From: Kitasatospora sp. MMS16-BH015
Lineage (GTDB): Bacteria > Actinomycetota > Actinomycetes > Streptomycetales > Streptomycetaceae
Length of the DNA: 64,000 nt
NCBI RefSeq assembly: GCF_002943525.1
Contig: NZ_CP025394.1
Coordinates: 3,596,001-3,660,000, forward strand
Direction: 5' to 3'
Shown: one piece after another, positions 1 through 8,841 of the stretch
Position numbering within the stretch: the stretch's first letter is position 1
Layout: every line of letters begins with the position of its first letter
Position numbers and translations under genes: made by a program
Notes under the pieces: model-generated
What the model was told of the DNA's origin: nothing
Seen by the model: the letters and a program-made list of their open reading frames with translations, nothing else
Databases searched by the model: none

Positions 1-1304
1 TCCACGGCCGCACCGTCTTCACCTACGCCCACGACTTCCGGATCTTCGGCGGCGCCCTCGGCGAGGCCCACGCCCAGAAGATCCACAAGATCATGGACAT
101 GGCCATCGCCGCCGGCGCACCCCTGGTGTCGCTGAACGACGGCGCCGGCGCCCGCATCCAGGAGGGCGTCACCGCGCTGGCCGGCTACGGCGGCATCTTC
201 CAGCGCAACACCCGCGCCTCCGGCGTCATCCCCCAGATCTCCGTCATGCTCGGCCCCTGCGCCGGCGGCGCCGCCTACTCCCCGGCGCTCACCGACTTCA
301 TCTTCATGGTCCGCGAGACCTCACAGATGTTCATCACCGGCCCCGACGTCGTCCAGGCCGTCACCGGCGAGAAGATCACCCAGAACGGCCTCGGCGGCGC
401 CGACGTCCACTCCGGCGTCTCCGGCGTCTCCCACTTCGCCTACGACGACGAGCAGTCCTGCATCGAGGAGGTCCGCTACCTCCTCTCCCTGCTCCCGCAG
501 AACAACCGCGAGATGCCCCCGGCCGTCCCCACCGACGACCCGGTCGAGCGCCGCAACGACTCGCTGCTCGACCTGGTGCCGGCCGACGGCAACCGCCCCT
601 ACGACATGCGCAAGGTCATCGAGGAGATCGTCGACCACGGCGAGTACCTCGAGGTCCACGAGCGCTGGGCCACCAACGTGCTGTGCGTGCTGGCCCGGAT
701 CGACGGCCACGTCACCGGCATCATCGCCAACCAGCCCCAGTCGCTGGCCGGCGTGCTGGACATCAACGCCTCCGAGAAGGCCGCGCGCTTCGTGCAGATG
801 TGCGACGCCTTCAACATCCCGCTGGTCACCATGCTCGACGTGCCCGGCTTCCTGCCCGGCGTCGACCAGGAGCACGACGGCATCATCCGCCACGGCGCCA
901 AGCTGCTCTACGCGTACTGCAACGCCACCGTGCCGCGGATCCAGCTGATCCTGCGCAAGGCCTACGGCGGCGCGTACATCGTGATGGACTCGCGCTCCAT
1001 CGGCGCGGACCTGTCCTTCGCCTGGCCCACCAACGAGATCGCGGTGATGGGCGCCGAGGGCGCCGCCAACGTGATCTTCCGCCGGGACATCGCCGGCTCC
1101 GAGGACCCGGAGGCCACCCGGGCGCAGAAGATCAAGGAGTACAAGAGCGAGCTGATGCACCCGTACTACGCGGCCGAGCGCGGCCTCGTGGACGACGTGA
1201 TCGACCCGGCCGAGACCCGCGCCGTGCTCGCCTCCTCGCTCGCCATGCTCCGCACCAAGCACGCCGACCTGCCCAGCCGCAAGCACGGCAACCCGCCGAT
1301 GTAG
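1..1304 (+). CDS. pccB: Acyl-CoA (propionyl-CoA) carboxylase beta subunit, 5' truncated by window edge
   Basis: The carboxyltransferase subunit moves CO2 from biotin to acetyl- or propionyl-CoA, making malonyl- or methylmalonyl-CoA. The frame is open from base 3, so about 434 residues of a usual ~530 are present and the N-terminus lies outside the window. Visible family features are FGGALGE, the glycine-rich GPCAGGAAYSPALTDF stretch, an oxyanion-type GAEGAAN segment and the C-terminal HPYYAAERGLVDDVIDP. The epsilon subunit gene follows 69 bases downstream, the standard actinobacterial arrangement. Whether it prefers propionyl- or acetyl-CoA cannot be read here. Confidence 0.95.
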   Translation, partial: HGRTVFTYAHDFRIFGGALGEAHAQKIHKIMDMAIAAGAPLVSLNDGAGARIQEGVTALAGYGGIFQRNTRASGVIPQISVMLGPCAGGAAYSPALTDFIFMVRETSQMFITGPDVVQAVTGEKITQNGLGGADVHSGVSGVSHFAYDDEQSCIEEVRYLLSLLPQNNREMPPAVPTDDPVERRNDSLLDLVPADGNRPYDMRKVIEEIVDHGEYLEVHERWATNVLCVLARIDGHVTGIIANQPQSLAGVLDINASEKAARFVQMCDAFNIPLVTMLDVPGFLPGVDQEHDGIIRHGAKLLYAYCNATVPRIQLILRKAYGGAYIVMDSRSIGADLSFAWPTNEIAVMGAEGAANVIFRRDIAGSEDPEATRAQKIKEYKSELMHPYYAAERGLVDDVIDPAETRAVLASSLAMLRTKHADLPSRKHGNPPM

Positions 1305-1373
1305 TCAGGTCTCCACCCAGCACCAGGCTCCTGCCAGCCGAATCCATCTCGCACCGGGGGAGAAACCCACACC

Positions 1374-1571
1374 ATGACCGCTGACATCAAGATCACCCGC
1401 GGCTCGCTGAACGACGAGGAGCTGGCCGCCCTCACCGCCGTCCTGCTGGCCCGCGCCGCCGCCGGCCAGGCCGCCGCCGCGGCCACCGTGATCGAGCCCA
1501 TCGCCCGCTGGCAGCGCCTGGAGCGCCGCCCGGCCTACTACTCCCCCGTCAGCTGGCAGCAGGCGGCGTAA
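1374..1571 (+). CDS. Acyl-CoA carboxylase epsilon subunit
   Basis: This 65-residue protein has the actinobacterial AccE/PccE shape: an N-terminal IKITRGSLNDEELAALTAVL segment, an Ala-rich helix and a short C-terminal W...Y..P.SWQ tail. The family binds the beta subunit and increases activity of the alpha-beta complex. The ATG at 1374 follows a GGGGGAGAAA ribosome site. The position directly after pccB supports the call. Confidence 0.9.
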   Translation: MTADIKITRGSLNDEELAALTAVLLARAAAGQAAAAATVIEPIARWQRLERRPAYYSPVSWQQAA

Positions 1572-1594
1572 CGCCCCTGCCGCCCGGCGGCACC

Positions 1595-1630
1595 CGAACG
1601 GCCACCCCCTCCCCAGGGGGTGGCCGTTCG
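1595..1630 (+). terminator. Perfect hairpin terminator after pccB-epsilon
   Basis: Arms 1595-1610 and 1615-1630 are perfect 16-base inverted repeats with a CCCC loop. There is no U-tract, as is common in Streptomyces. It lies 24 bases after the epsilon stop. Confidence 0.85.
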
Positions 1631-1727
1631 GCGTTTCGATGCGGAGGCCGTACAACCTTCCCGCAATCAAGGCGGTCTGACGGGACGAAGTACCGTCCAC
1701 TCACTTCGTCACCAGGGGATCCCAACC

Positions 1728-3155
1728 GTGCGCCTGCGCCACCTGGCCGGTCTCGCGACCGCCACCGTCATCACCCTCGGGATCGGCCTGCCGCTCCCCG
1801 CCGCCGTGGCGGCCTCCGCCGAGGCAGACCCCGTCTTCGCCTCCATGGGGATAGGCAGCACCGACGGGCCGCTCGAATACGGCGTCGGATTCGACGCCAC
1901 CAGCCCGTCGCCGATCGTCAAGAAGACCCTCGACTTCGGCGACGGCACCGTGCTGGACGTCACCGACCAGCACTCGGCCACCCACGCCTACACCAGCGAG
2001 GGCAACTACACCGTCACCTTCACCGCCACGGACAAGGACGGCCACACCGGGCACTACTCCCAGGTCATCCCTGCCTCCTACCGCCCGACGACCTACACGC
2101 CCGTGCCGCCGAGCCGGCTGCTCGACACCCGGCAGGCCGGCCACCACGCGCTCGGCGCCGACCAGACCGTCACCTTCAAGGTGCCGTCGGTCCCGACCGC
2201 GACGACCCCGATCCGGCCGACCGCCGTGGTGCTCAACGTCACCGCCGTGGACAACAACGGCGCCAGCTTCCTGACGGCCTACCCGGCCGGCAGCCCGCGA
2301 CCGGCCACCTCGAACGTCAACTTCGGGCCGAAGCAGGTGGTGCCGAACCTGGTCACCGTCCCGGTCAGCGCCGACGGCAGCGTGACCGTCTACAACAAGG
2401 CCGGTTCGGCCGACGTCGTGGTGGACGAGTTCGGCGTCTACGCGTACCGGGGCGACTACTTCACCGCCCAGGCCCCCACCCGCCTCCTGGACACCCGCAC
2501 GAGCCACCGGGTCGGGCCGGACGGCGAGGTGGCGATCCAGGTGGCCGGGGTCAACGGCGTGCCGGCCGACGCCACCGCCGCCGTGCTGAACGTGACCACC
2601 ACCGGCTCCGACGCACCGAGCTACCTCACCGCCTACCCGAGCGGCACCGACCGCCCCGGCACCTCGAACCTCAACTTCACCGCCGGCCAGACCGTCGCCA
2701 ACCAGGCGATCGTGCCGATCGGCAAGGACGGCAAGGTCCGGGTCTACAACCACAGCGGCAGCACCCAGGTGATCGCCGACCTCTTCGGCTACTACGGCCA
2801 CGGCGCCGGGGCGCAGTTCACCGCGACCACCCCCAAGCGCCTGGTCGACACCCGCACCGGCAAGGGCACCCCGGTCGGGCCCGGCGCCACCCTCGCCGTC
2901 CCGACCGGTGTGCCCACCGGCTCGACCGGGGCCGTGCTCAACGTGACGGCCACCGCGCCCACCACTCCCGGCTACCTGACCGTCTTCGCCGACAAGGCCA
3001 CGCGCCCGGCCACCAGCAACCTCAACTTCCTGGCCGGCCAGACCGTGCCGAACCACGTCACCACCCCGCTCGGCGCGAACGGCGCCTTCGACGTCTACAA
3101 CTTCAACGGCAGCACCCAGGTGATCGCCGACCTCTTCGGCTACTTCACCAAGTAG
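1728..3155 (+). CDS. Secreted PKD-domain protein with three tandem cell-surface repeats
   Basis: 475 residues from the GTG at 1728, which has an AGGGGA ribosome site about 9 bases upstream. The frame is open further upstream, but that part crosses the hairpin at 1595-1630. Residues 1-30 form a Sec signal peptide (RLRH, then a hydrophobic stretch to AVAASAEA). A PKD-like domain follows (DFGDGT, then YTSEGNYTVTFTATD). Three repeats of about 120 residues begin near 126, 251 and 370; each opens with RLLDTR or RLVDTR, has a TS(N)xNF motif and ends with an (A/V)(D)xFGxY-type strand. Repeats 2 and 3 share STQVIADLFGY. The repeats probably form beta structures on secreted actinobacterial proteins. 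No catalytic motif or LPXTG sorting signal was seen, so a binding or adhesion role is only an inference. Confidence 0.85.
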   Translation: MRLRHLAGLATATVITLGIGLPLPAAVAASAEADPVFASMGIGSTDGPLEYGVGFDATSPSPIVKKTLDFGDGTVLDVTDQHSATHAYTSEGNYTVTFTATDKDGHTGHYSQVIPASYRPTTYTPVPPSRLLDTRQAGHHALGADQTVTFKVPSVPTATTPIRPTAVVLNVTAVDNNGASFLTAYPAGSPRPATSNVNFGPKQVVPNLVTVPVSADGSVTVYNKAGSADVVVDEFGVYAYRGDYFTAQAPTRLLDTRTSHRVGPDGEVAIQVAGVNGVPADATAAVLNVTTTGSDAPSYLTAYPSGTDRPGTSNLNFTAGQTVANQAIVPIGKDGKVRVYNHSGSTQVIADLFGYYGHGAGAQFTATTPKRLVDTRTGKGTPVGPGATLAVPTGVPTGSTGAVLNVTATAPTTPGYLTVFADKATRPATSNLNFLAGQTVPNHVTTPLGANGAFDVYNFNGSTQVIADLFGYFTK

Positions 3156-3164
3156 GCAGCACCC

Positions 3165-3204
3165 GAAGGGCCCCTGGAGACCGTCCGGTCTCCAGGGGCC
3201 CTTC
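3165..3204. terminator. Perfect hairpin terminator after the surface-repeat gene
   Basis: Arms 3165-3182 and 3187-3204 are perfect 18-base inverted repeats rich in GGGCCCC. It lies 9 bases past the upstream stop and 19 bases before the end of the convergent gene, so it can serve both strands. Confidence 0.85.
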
Positions 3205-3223
3205 CGGTGTCCGCCAGGCGCCG

Positions 3224-3628
3224 CTAAGCCGCCGTCAGGGCTGCCGAGCGGCCCTCGTGCATGGTGTGGAGGTTGGCGGCCAGCCGCTGCGGGTCCTGGC
3301 TGAGCCAGAGGCGGACGGCGGCGCCGAGGACGGCGCTGGCCGAGCCGAGGCGGACGCCGGTGGCCTGGGCGACCCGGGCGGCGGCCAGGACCAGGAGGTC
3401 GGAGAGGGCCGCCGGGAGCCAGACGGTCTGGGCGCAGGGGGCCGGCGGCGTGAGGGCCGCCAGGAAGCGGTAGGCGTCGGCAGTGCTGGCCACCGTCGGC
3501 AGCACGTCCAGGAGGCCGTCGGCGACCACCTCCGAGACGTCGCTGCGGTGACCCTGCGCCAGCCTGCGCAGCAGCGCCCGCTCACCCGCGGTGATCCGGA
3601 CGGTCAGCATGACCTCGTCGCACTCCAT
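3224..3628 (-). CDS. Small hypothetical protein, possible ribbon-helix-helix type regulator
   Basis: 134 residues from the ATG at 3628, chosen because a GAGGAAGG ribosome site precedes it; the frame continues upstream without start-like features. The N-terminal third (LTVRITAGERALLRRLAQ, then SDVSEVVADGLLD) has the strand-helix-helix pattern of CopG/Arc DNA-binding proteins. A second similar pattern (TVWLPAALSDLLVLAA...) follows in the C-terminal half. No partner toxin gene is adjacent. The fold is inferred from pattern only, and the function is unknown. Confidence 0.6.
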   Translation of the reverse strand: MECDEVMLTVRITAGERALLRRLAQGHRSDVSEVVADGLLDVLPTVASTADAYRFLAALTPPAPCAQTVWLPAALSDLLVLAAARVAQATGVRLGSASAVLGAAVRLWLSQDPQRLAANLHTMHEGRSAALTAA

Positions 3629-3755
3629 CGCGCGGCCCTTCCTCGCGGCTTTCGCGGCTTCTCCACCATCGGCACAGGTGCTCCGCCGGGCGTGTCCCGA
3701 AACCTCGCGCCTCGGGACTACGCCGACTGGAGCCGGTCTTTCGTCAGGTCGGCCC

Positions 3756-4895
3756 TCAGCCGACACCCGCGTACGAGTGCTTGCCGGTGACGAAGATGTT
3801 GACGCCGTAGTAGTTGAACAGGTAGCAGGCGAAGGCCAGCAGGACCAGGTACGCGGCCTTGCGGCCCTTCCACCCGGCGGTGGCACGGGCGTGCAGGTAG
3901 GCGGCGTAGACCACCCAGGTGATGAAGGACCAGGTCTCCTTCGGGTCCCACTCCCAGTACTTGCCCCAGGCCGCCTCGGCCCAGATCGCGCCCGCGATGA
4001 TGGTGAAGGTCCAGAGCGGGAAGACCACCGCGTTGATCCGGTACGAGAGCTTGTCCAGCGAGGAGGCGGCAGGCAGCCGCTGCCAGATCGAGGCCGAGGT
4101 GCCGAGCGGACCGGTGGTCAGGCCCGCCGCGATCCGGCGGTCGTAGGAGTCCTTGCCCAGGTAGAGCACGGTGGCGACGAAGCCGGCGTAGAGCGCGCCA
4201 CCGCAGATGATCGCGGCGGAGACGTGGATGGCCAGCCAGTACGAGTGCAGGGCGGGCACGAGCTGCTCGGAGGCGGTGTAGAGCACGCTGACCGCGAGGC
4301 CGAGGGTCAGCACCACGGCGACGGTGACCGGCAGGCCGAGCCAGCGGACGTTCTTCTTGGCGAGCAGCAGGCCGAGGTACACCAGCACCATCGTGAGGCC
4401 GAAGGCGCAGGAGAACTCGTACATGTTGCCCCACGGCGGCCGGTTGACCGACAGGCCGCGGGTGACCACGCCGCCCAGGTGCAGCAGCGCGCCCAGGACG
4501 GTCAGCGAGATGGCGATCCGCCCCGCGAGGTCACCCTTCTCGCTGTCGCCCGCCGCGCCCGGGCCGTCGGGCCGATCGTCCTCACCGCGGCCGCTGGTGA
4601 CCACGGTGGCGCCCGCGTCGGCCAGCGCCGTGCGGGTCAGCGTGGTGGTGCCGCCACCGGCCGCGGCGACCGTGACGGTCACCTTGCGAGCGCCTTCGGA
4701 GGCCTGGGCGGCGGCCACCGTCTCGGCCAGGGTGGCCTGTTCGGTGGAGCGGACGGCGATGGCGCCCTTGCTGCCGAAGGTCCACTCGAAGATGTGGGCG
4801 AACATGGCGAGCAGGTACACGGCCATCGCCGCGTAGATCAGCTTGTTGGACAGGTCGGCCAGTTGCAGGTCGACCCCGGCGGCGGCGAGAGGCAC
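3756..4895 (-). CDS. ccsB: Cytochrome c biogenesis protein CcsB (CcsA/ResC-type haem handling protein)
   Basis: 379-residue polytopic membrane protein of the system II cytochrome c maturation machinery, which with ResB moves haem across the membrane and attaches it to apocytochromes. Diagnostic features are GNMYEF near residue 150, the tryptophan-rich WDPKETWSFITW segment near 300 and the following YAAYLHAR. An Ala/Thr-rich hydrophilic insert lies around residues 50-110. The gene ends the hemL-to-ccsB run and starts 4 bases after resB. Confidence 0.93.
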   Translation of the reverse strand: MPLAAAGVDLQLADLSNKLIYAAMAVYLLAMFAHIFEWTFGSKGAIAVRSTEQATLAETVAAAQASEGARKVTVTVAAAGGGTTTLTRTALADAGATVVTSGRGEDDRPDGPGAAGDSEKGDLAGRIAISLTVLGALLHLGGVVTRGLSVNRPPWGNMYEFSCAFGLTMVLVYLGLLLAKKNVRWLGLPVTVAVVLTLGLAVSVLYTASEQLVPALHSYWLAIHVSAAIICGGALYAGFVATVLYLGKDSYDRRIAAGLTTGPLGTSASIWQRLPAASSLDKLSYRINAVVFPLWTFTIIAGAIWAEAAWGKYWEWDPKETWSFITWVVYAAYLHARATAGWKGRKAAYLVLLAFACYLFNYYGVNIFVTGKHSYAGVG

Positions 4896-4898
4896 CGT

Positions 4899-6644
4899 CT
4901 ACTCCTTGGCTTGCTGGTCAGCGGGGCGGGCAGGGTCAGTTGCGGTGGGTGCTGCGGGGCTGTCTGCCGAGCTGTCCTCGTCGAGCGCCGGCGCCTCCGC
5001 CTGGAGGTCGACGGCGATCTCGGCCAGCTCCTCGGCGATCTTCGCCGACTCGCTGCGGGCCAGGCCGGCCACCTCGACCAGGGTGCGGCCGTCCGGCGTG
5101 GCGGTGGCCCGGATCCAGATCCGGCGGCGCTGCACGAAGAGCGAGCCGATCAGGCCGAGGATCGCGCAGACGGCGCCGGTGAGCGCCACCGCGTTGCCCG
5201 GGCGGTGCGAGACGGTGAAGCTGGCCCACTGCTGGTACCCCTCGAAGGTCACCGAGCCGTAGCCGTCCGGCAGGGTCCAGCCCTGGCCCGGCTTGAGCTT
5301 CACGATCGCGGGCTGGCCGTTGACCGTGAGCTGGGTGACGCCCTTGGGGTCGAGCTGGTAGACGTTCTGCGGCAGACCCGAGTCGGTGCGCAGGTCACCG
5401 GCGAAGGCCCGGAGCACCAGCGCGGGGTCGGCCGCGTCCGGGAAGAGCGAGATCGGGCCGGTCTTGTCGAAGCTGGCCGGGGCGGTGGGCAGGAAGTAGC
5501 CGTTCAGCGCCAGCTGGGTCTTCTTGCCGTCCTTCTCACCGTAGTCGTTGACCTTGATCACGCCGGTCGAGGTGAGGTTGGCGTCCTGCGGCAGGAAGGC
5601 CGTCGGGCCGGTGTACACCTTCTGGCCGGCCGCGTTCTTGACCGTGACGACCGGGGCGTAGCCGTGGCCGATCAGGAAGACCTTGCTGCCGCCGATCTCC
5701 AACGGGTGGTTGACCTCGATGTCGCCCTTGGTGGTCTTCGAGCTGTCGTCGCCCGTCCAGTAACGGATGTGCGCGGTGAACTGCCGGGCGCTGCCGATCT
5801 GGTCGCCGGTGGTCTGGTACCTGGCGGTGAAGCCGTCCAGCTTGAAGCCGAAGGCGTCCAGGTCCTCGGGGGTGTAGAAGGCCGAGCCGGTGAAGTCGTC
5901 CAGCTGGGTCATGGTGTTCGAGTAGCCCTGGCCCTCGATCACCAGCTTGCCGCCCTGGCCGCTGGCCAGGGCGGCCCAGCCGAAGCCGGCCACCAGGGCG
6001 AACAGCGAGAAGTGGAAGAGCAGGTTGCCGACCTCGCGCAGGTAGCCCTTCTCGGCCGAGACGGCGCCCCCGCCCAGGTGGCTGCGGAAGCCGCGCTTCT
6101 TCAGGTGCTGGTACGCGGCGGTGTTGACCGCCTTGGCATCGGCGCCGGTGTGCCAGGCTGCGTAGACCGGCATCCGGGTCAGGGTGCCGGGGGCGGCCGG
6201 GGGCTGGGCCCGCAGCACGCCGACGAACTGCCAGGTGCGCGGGACGATGCAGCCCGCCAGCGAGATGAAGAGCAGCAGGTAGATCGCCGAGAACCAGACC
6301 GAGCTGTAGACGTCGAACAGCTGGAGCTTCTCGTAGAGCGGGGTGATGCCCTTGTGGGCCTGCTTCCAGGTGTCGACCTTGAAGCTGTTCTGGCTGTTCT
6401 GCGGGATCAGCGAGCCGGGGATGGCGGCCAGCGAGAGCATGAACAGCAGGATCAGCGCGACCCGCATCGAGGTGAGCTGCCGCCAGATCCAGCGGAGCCA
6501 GCCGAGCACGCCTATCCCGGCGGGGCCGTCGCTCTCCACCGGCGCGCTGCTCAGCCGCTCGGCCGAGAGCTCGTCAGCCGCCGGGCGGGCGCCGGGTTCG
6601 GCGTCCGGCGCGTCCTCCGGGGGGCGGGTGCGGGTGTCGCTCAC
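4899..6644 (-). CDS. resB: Cytochrome c biogenesis protein ResB
   Basis: 581 residues from the GTG at 6644 (VSDTRTRP...), 2 bases after the ccdA stop; the frame runs upstream through ccdA and is discarded there. A proline-rich cytosolic leader of about 45 residues is followed by WLRWIWRQLTSMRVALILLFMLSLAAIPGSLIPQ (residue ~50-85), typical of ResB, with the SLIPQ motif and further membrane spans. There is a large extracytoplasmic loop and a last membrane span before a charged tail. It partners CcsB in haem delivery and cytochrome c assembly. Confidence 0.93.
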   Translation of the reverse strand: MSDTRTRPPEDAPDAEPGARPAADELSAERLSSAPVESDGPAGIGVLGWLRWIWRQLTSMRVALILLFMLSLAAIPGSLIPQNSQNSFKVDTWKQAHKGITPLYEKLQLFDVYSSVWFSAIYLLLFISLAGCIVPRTWQFVGVLRAQPPAAPGTLTRMPVYAAWHTGADAKAVNTAAYQHLKKRGFRSHLGGGAVSAEKGYLREVGNLLFHFSLFALVAGFGWAALASGQGGKLVIEGQGYSNTMTQLDDFTGSAFYTPEDLDAFGFKLDGFTARYQTTGDQIGSARQFTAHIRYWTGDDSSKTTKGDIEVNHPLEIGGSKVFLIGHGYAPVVTVKNAAGQKVYTGPTAFLPQDANLTSTGVIKVNDYGEKDGKKTQLALNGYFLPTAPASFDKTGPISLFPDAADPALVLRAFAGDLRTDSGLPQNVYQLDPKGVTQLTVNGQPAIVKLKPGQGWTLPDGYGSVTFEGYQQWASFTVSHRPGNAVALTGAVCAILGLIGSLFVQRRRIWIRATATPDGRTLVEVAGLARSESAKIAEELAEIAVDLQAEAPALDEDSSADSPAAPTATDPARPADQQAKE

Positions 6645-6646
6645 GG

Positions 6647-7438
6647 TCAGATTCCGATCGAGGTGGAGGCGAAGGTGCTCTGCAGCTGGCTGATCATCGC
6701 GTCCCAGGCCCCCGTGACGAGCAGCAGGCCGACGGCGACCAGCATGCCGCCCCCGATCCGCATCACCCACTGGTAGTGCTGCTTGATCCAGCCGAACGCG
6801 CCGAGCGCACGGCGGAACGCGAGCGCGGCCAGGATGAACGGTACGCCGAGCCCGAGGCAGTAGAAGACCATCAGCAGCGCGCCGCGCGCCGGGTCGGCCT
6901 GGTTCCAGGCCAGCCCCTGGATCGCCCCGAGGGTCGGGCCCATGCACGGGGTCCAGCCCACGCCGAAGACGATGCCGAGCAGCGGCGCCCCGGCCAGGCC
7001 CACGGTGGGGCGCCGGTGGGTGCGGAACTCACGCATGCTCAGGCCGGGCACCAGGCCCATGAAGGCCAGGCCCAGCAGGATGGTGAGCAGCCCGAGGACC
7101 ACGCTGATGACCTGCTTGTGCTCCTGCAGGGTCATGCCGAAGTAGCCGAAGAGCGCGCCGCCGGAGACGAAGACGGCGGTGAAGCCGAGCATGAACAGCA
7201 CCGAGCCGAGCAGCATCCGCCCGCGCTTGGCGCCCTTGGCGTCGGCGAGGTCGGCGGCGGAGAAGCCGGTGATGTAGCTCAGGTAGCCGGGCACCAGCGG
7301 CAGCACGCAGGGCGAGAAGAAGGAGACCAGCCCGGCGGCCAGCGCCACCGGGACGGCCAGCAGGATCGCCCCGCTGCTGACGACGCTCGCACCGTCTGCC
7401 AGGGAGGCGGCCTGGCCGGCGAGGAGTGCGCCGCTCAC
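6647..7438 (-). CDS. ccdA: Cytochrome c biogenesis protein CcdA (thiol-disulfide membrane reductant)
   Basis: 263-residue six-helix membrane protein that passes electrons from cytosolic thioredoxin to extracytoplasmic thiol proteins so that apocytochrome cysteines stay reduced. Two characteristic cysteine motifs are present: SFFSPCVLPLVPGYL near the N-terminus and VGWTPCMGP in mid-protein. The GTG start at 7438 overlaps the redoxin stop by four bases (GTGA), indicating translational coupling. Confidence 0.93.
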   Translation of the reverse strand: MSGALLAGQAASLADGASVVSSGAILLAVPVALAAGLVSFFSPCVLPLVPGYLSYITGFSAADLADAKGAKRGRMLLGSVLFMLGFTAVFVSGGALFGYFGMTLQEHKQVISVVLGLLTILLGLAFMGLVPGLSMREFRTHRRPTVGLAGAPLLGIVFGVGWTPCMGPTLGAIQGLAWNQADPARGALLMVFYCLGLGVPFILAALAFRRALGAFGWIKQHYQWVMRIGGGMLVAVGLLLVTGAWDAMISQLQSTFASTSIGI

Positions 7439-8034
7439 TGCTGCTTCTCGGCGACGATCGGCTTGAGCAGGTTCTCCAGGTCCTCCGAGGAGAGCGCCCG
7501 GAGCGAACGGGCGGCCAGCTTGCCGTCCCGGTCGACCACGATGGTGGAGGGGATGGCCTGCGGGTTGAGGCTGCCCTTGGGGAACTTGAGGATCTGGGTG
7601 CCGTCCGGGTCGTACAGGCTCGGGTAGGTGATGCCGAAGTTCTTCTCGAAGGCGATCGCGTTGCCCGGGTCGGTGTCCCGGGTGTTGATGCCGAGGAACT
7701 GCACGCCCTGGCCCTGGTACTTCTGCGCGACCTCTTCCAGACCCTTGGCCTCGGCCCGGCACGGGCCGCACCAGGAGCCCCAGACGTTGAGCACCACGAC
7801 CTTGCCCTTGTAGTCGGCCAGGGCCGCCTTGCCGCCGTCCAGGGTGGCGCCGCCGATCTCCGGAGCGTCCTGCCGGTGGCCGGCCGTGGTGGTGTCGAGG
7901 CCGCCCTTGCCGGTGATGAAACCGGTCTGCCCGCCACCGCCGGAGGCGCCCGAGGAACAGGCACCGAGGGTCAGCGCGGCGGTGGCCGCGACCACGGCGA
8001 GCAGGGCGGTGCGGCGGCGATTGGTCCCAGACAT
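7435..8034 (-). CDS. TlpA/ResA-like redoxin lipoprotein
   Basis: 199 residues. A signal peptide ends in an LGAC lipobox (lipidated Cys26). A thioredoxin-fold domain carries the VLNVWGSWCGPC active site (Cys89/Cys92) and a conserved cis-proline region further on. It is likely the extracytoplasmic reductant for apocytochrome c haem-binding cysteines, recharged by CcdA from the next gene. Confidence 0.92.
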   Translation of the reverse strand: MSGTNRRRTALLAVVAATAALTLGACSSGASGGGGQTGFITGKGGLDTTTAGHRQDAPEIGGATLDGGKAALADYKGKVVVLNVWGSWCGPCRAEAKGLEEVAQKYQGQGVQFLGINTRDTDPGNAIAFEKNFGITYPSLYDPDGTQILKFPKGSLNPQAIPSTIVVDRDGKLAARSLRALSSEDLENLLKPIVAEKQQ

Positions 8035-8066
8035 GTGAAAAGTTTCGCATGGGACTTCAGGCCCTC

Positions 8067-8102
8067 GGAGGGGGGTCCGGCCTTGTCGGTCGGACCCCCT
8101 CT
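8067..8102 (-). terminator. Hairpin between the histidine phosphatase and redoxin genes
   Basis: GAGGGGGGTCCGG/ACC and its near-perfect complement face each other around a TTGT loop. It lies downstream of the minus-strand phosphatase gene and upstream of the redoxin gene, so it probably separates hemL-phosphatase transcription from cytochrome c maturation. Confidence 0.7.
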
Positions 8103-8163
8103 GACCTGCGGCGATCGTACTTATGATCCGTTTATGTCCCGTAGGGTCCCGGCGGGGCCGCCG

Positions 8164-8841
8164 TTACGCCCCGAAGCTCTTGCCGACCGGCTTGTCGCCC
8201 TTCTTGCCCTTGCCGATCAGGTGGGCCGGCAGCAGGTCGCGGGCGGGCTCGGAGTAGCCGACCGAGACGAGCTTGTCGCCCTCGTAGGTGAAGCTGGTGA
8301 GGGAGGCCAGCGAGCACTGCCGGTTGCGCGGGTCGTGCCAGAGCCGGCGCTTCTCGGCGAAGGAGCGCACCGTCCAGATCGGCAGCTGGTGGCTCACGCA
8401 GACCGCCTCGTGCCCCCGGGCCGCGTCGCGCGCCGCCGCGAGCGCGGCCATCATCCGCACCGCCTGCTCGAGGTACGGCTCGCCCCAGGAGGGCTTGAAC
8501 GGGTTGGTGAGGTAGCGCCAGTACCCCGGGTTCTTCAGCGAGCCGTCGCCGACGCCGAAGGTCTTGCCCTGGAAGATGTTGTCGGCCTCGATCAGCCGCT
8601 CGTCGGCGGCGATCTCCAGGCCGTGGCTCTTGCCGATCGGCGCGGCCGTCTCCTGGGCGCGCTCCAGCGGGGAGGCGACCACATACGTGATGTCGCGCCC
8701 GGCCAGGTGGTCGGCGACCCGGTCGGCCATCTCCCGGCCGAGCTCGGAGAGGTGGTAGCCCGGCAGGCGCCCGTAGAGGATGCCCTCCGGGTTGTGCACC
8801 TCGCCGTGCCGCATCAGGTGGACGACGGTGGTCTCGCTCAC
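8164..8841 (-). CDS. Histidine phosphatase (phosphoglycerate mutase-like) family protein
   Basis: 225 residues from the GTG at 8841, which overlaps the hemL stop in a [14 protein letters not shown] near residue 10 holds the phosphohistidine RHG motif, followed by [13 protein letters not shown], a typical branch-1 histidine phosphatase. [12 protein letters not shown] and VSHQLPIW complete the active-site arginine and second histidine. This family is regularly linked to hemL and the ResA operon in actinomycetes. Its substrate is unknown, and assignment as a true mutase is unsupported. Confidence 0.88.
   Translation of the reverse strand: MSETTVVHLMRHGEVHNPEGILYGRLPGYHLSELGREMADRVADHLAGRDITYVVASPLERAQETAAPIGKSHGLEIAADERLIEADNIFQGKTFGVGDGSLKNPGYWRYLTNPFKPSWGEPYLEQAVRMMAALAAARDAARGHEAVCVSHQLPIWTVRSFAEKRRLWHDPRNRQCSLASLTSFTYEGDKLVSVGYSEPARDLLPAHLIGKGKKGDKPVGKSFGA

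Noticed and set aside
3591..6776. Very long plus-strand frame opposite ccsB/resB
   Set aside because: It is an antisense shadow with G/R/Q/V-rich composition and no family signature, while the minus-strand genes have complete conserved motifs.
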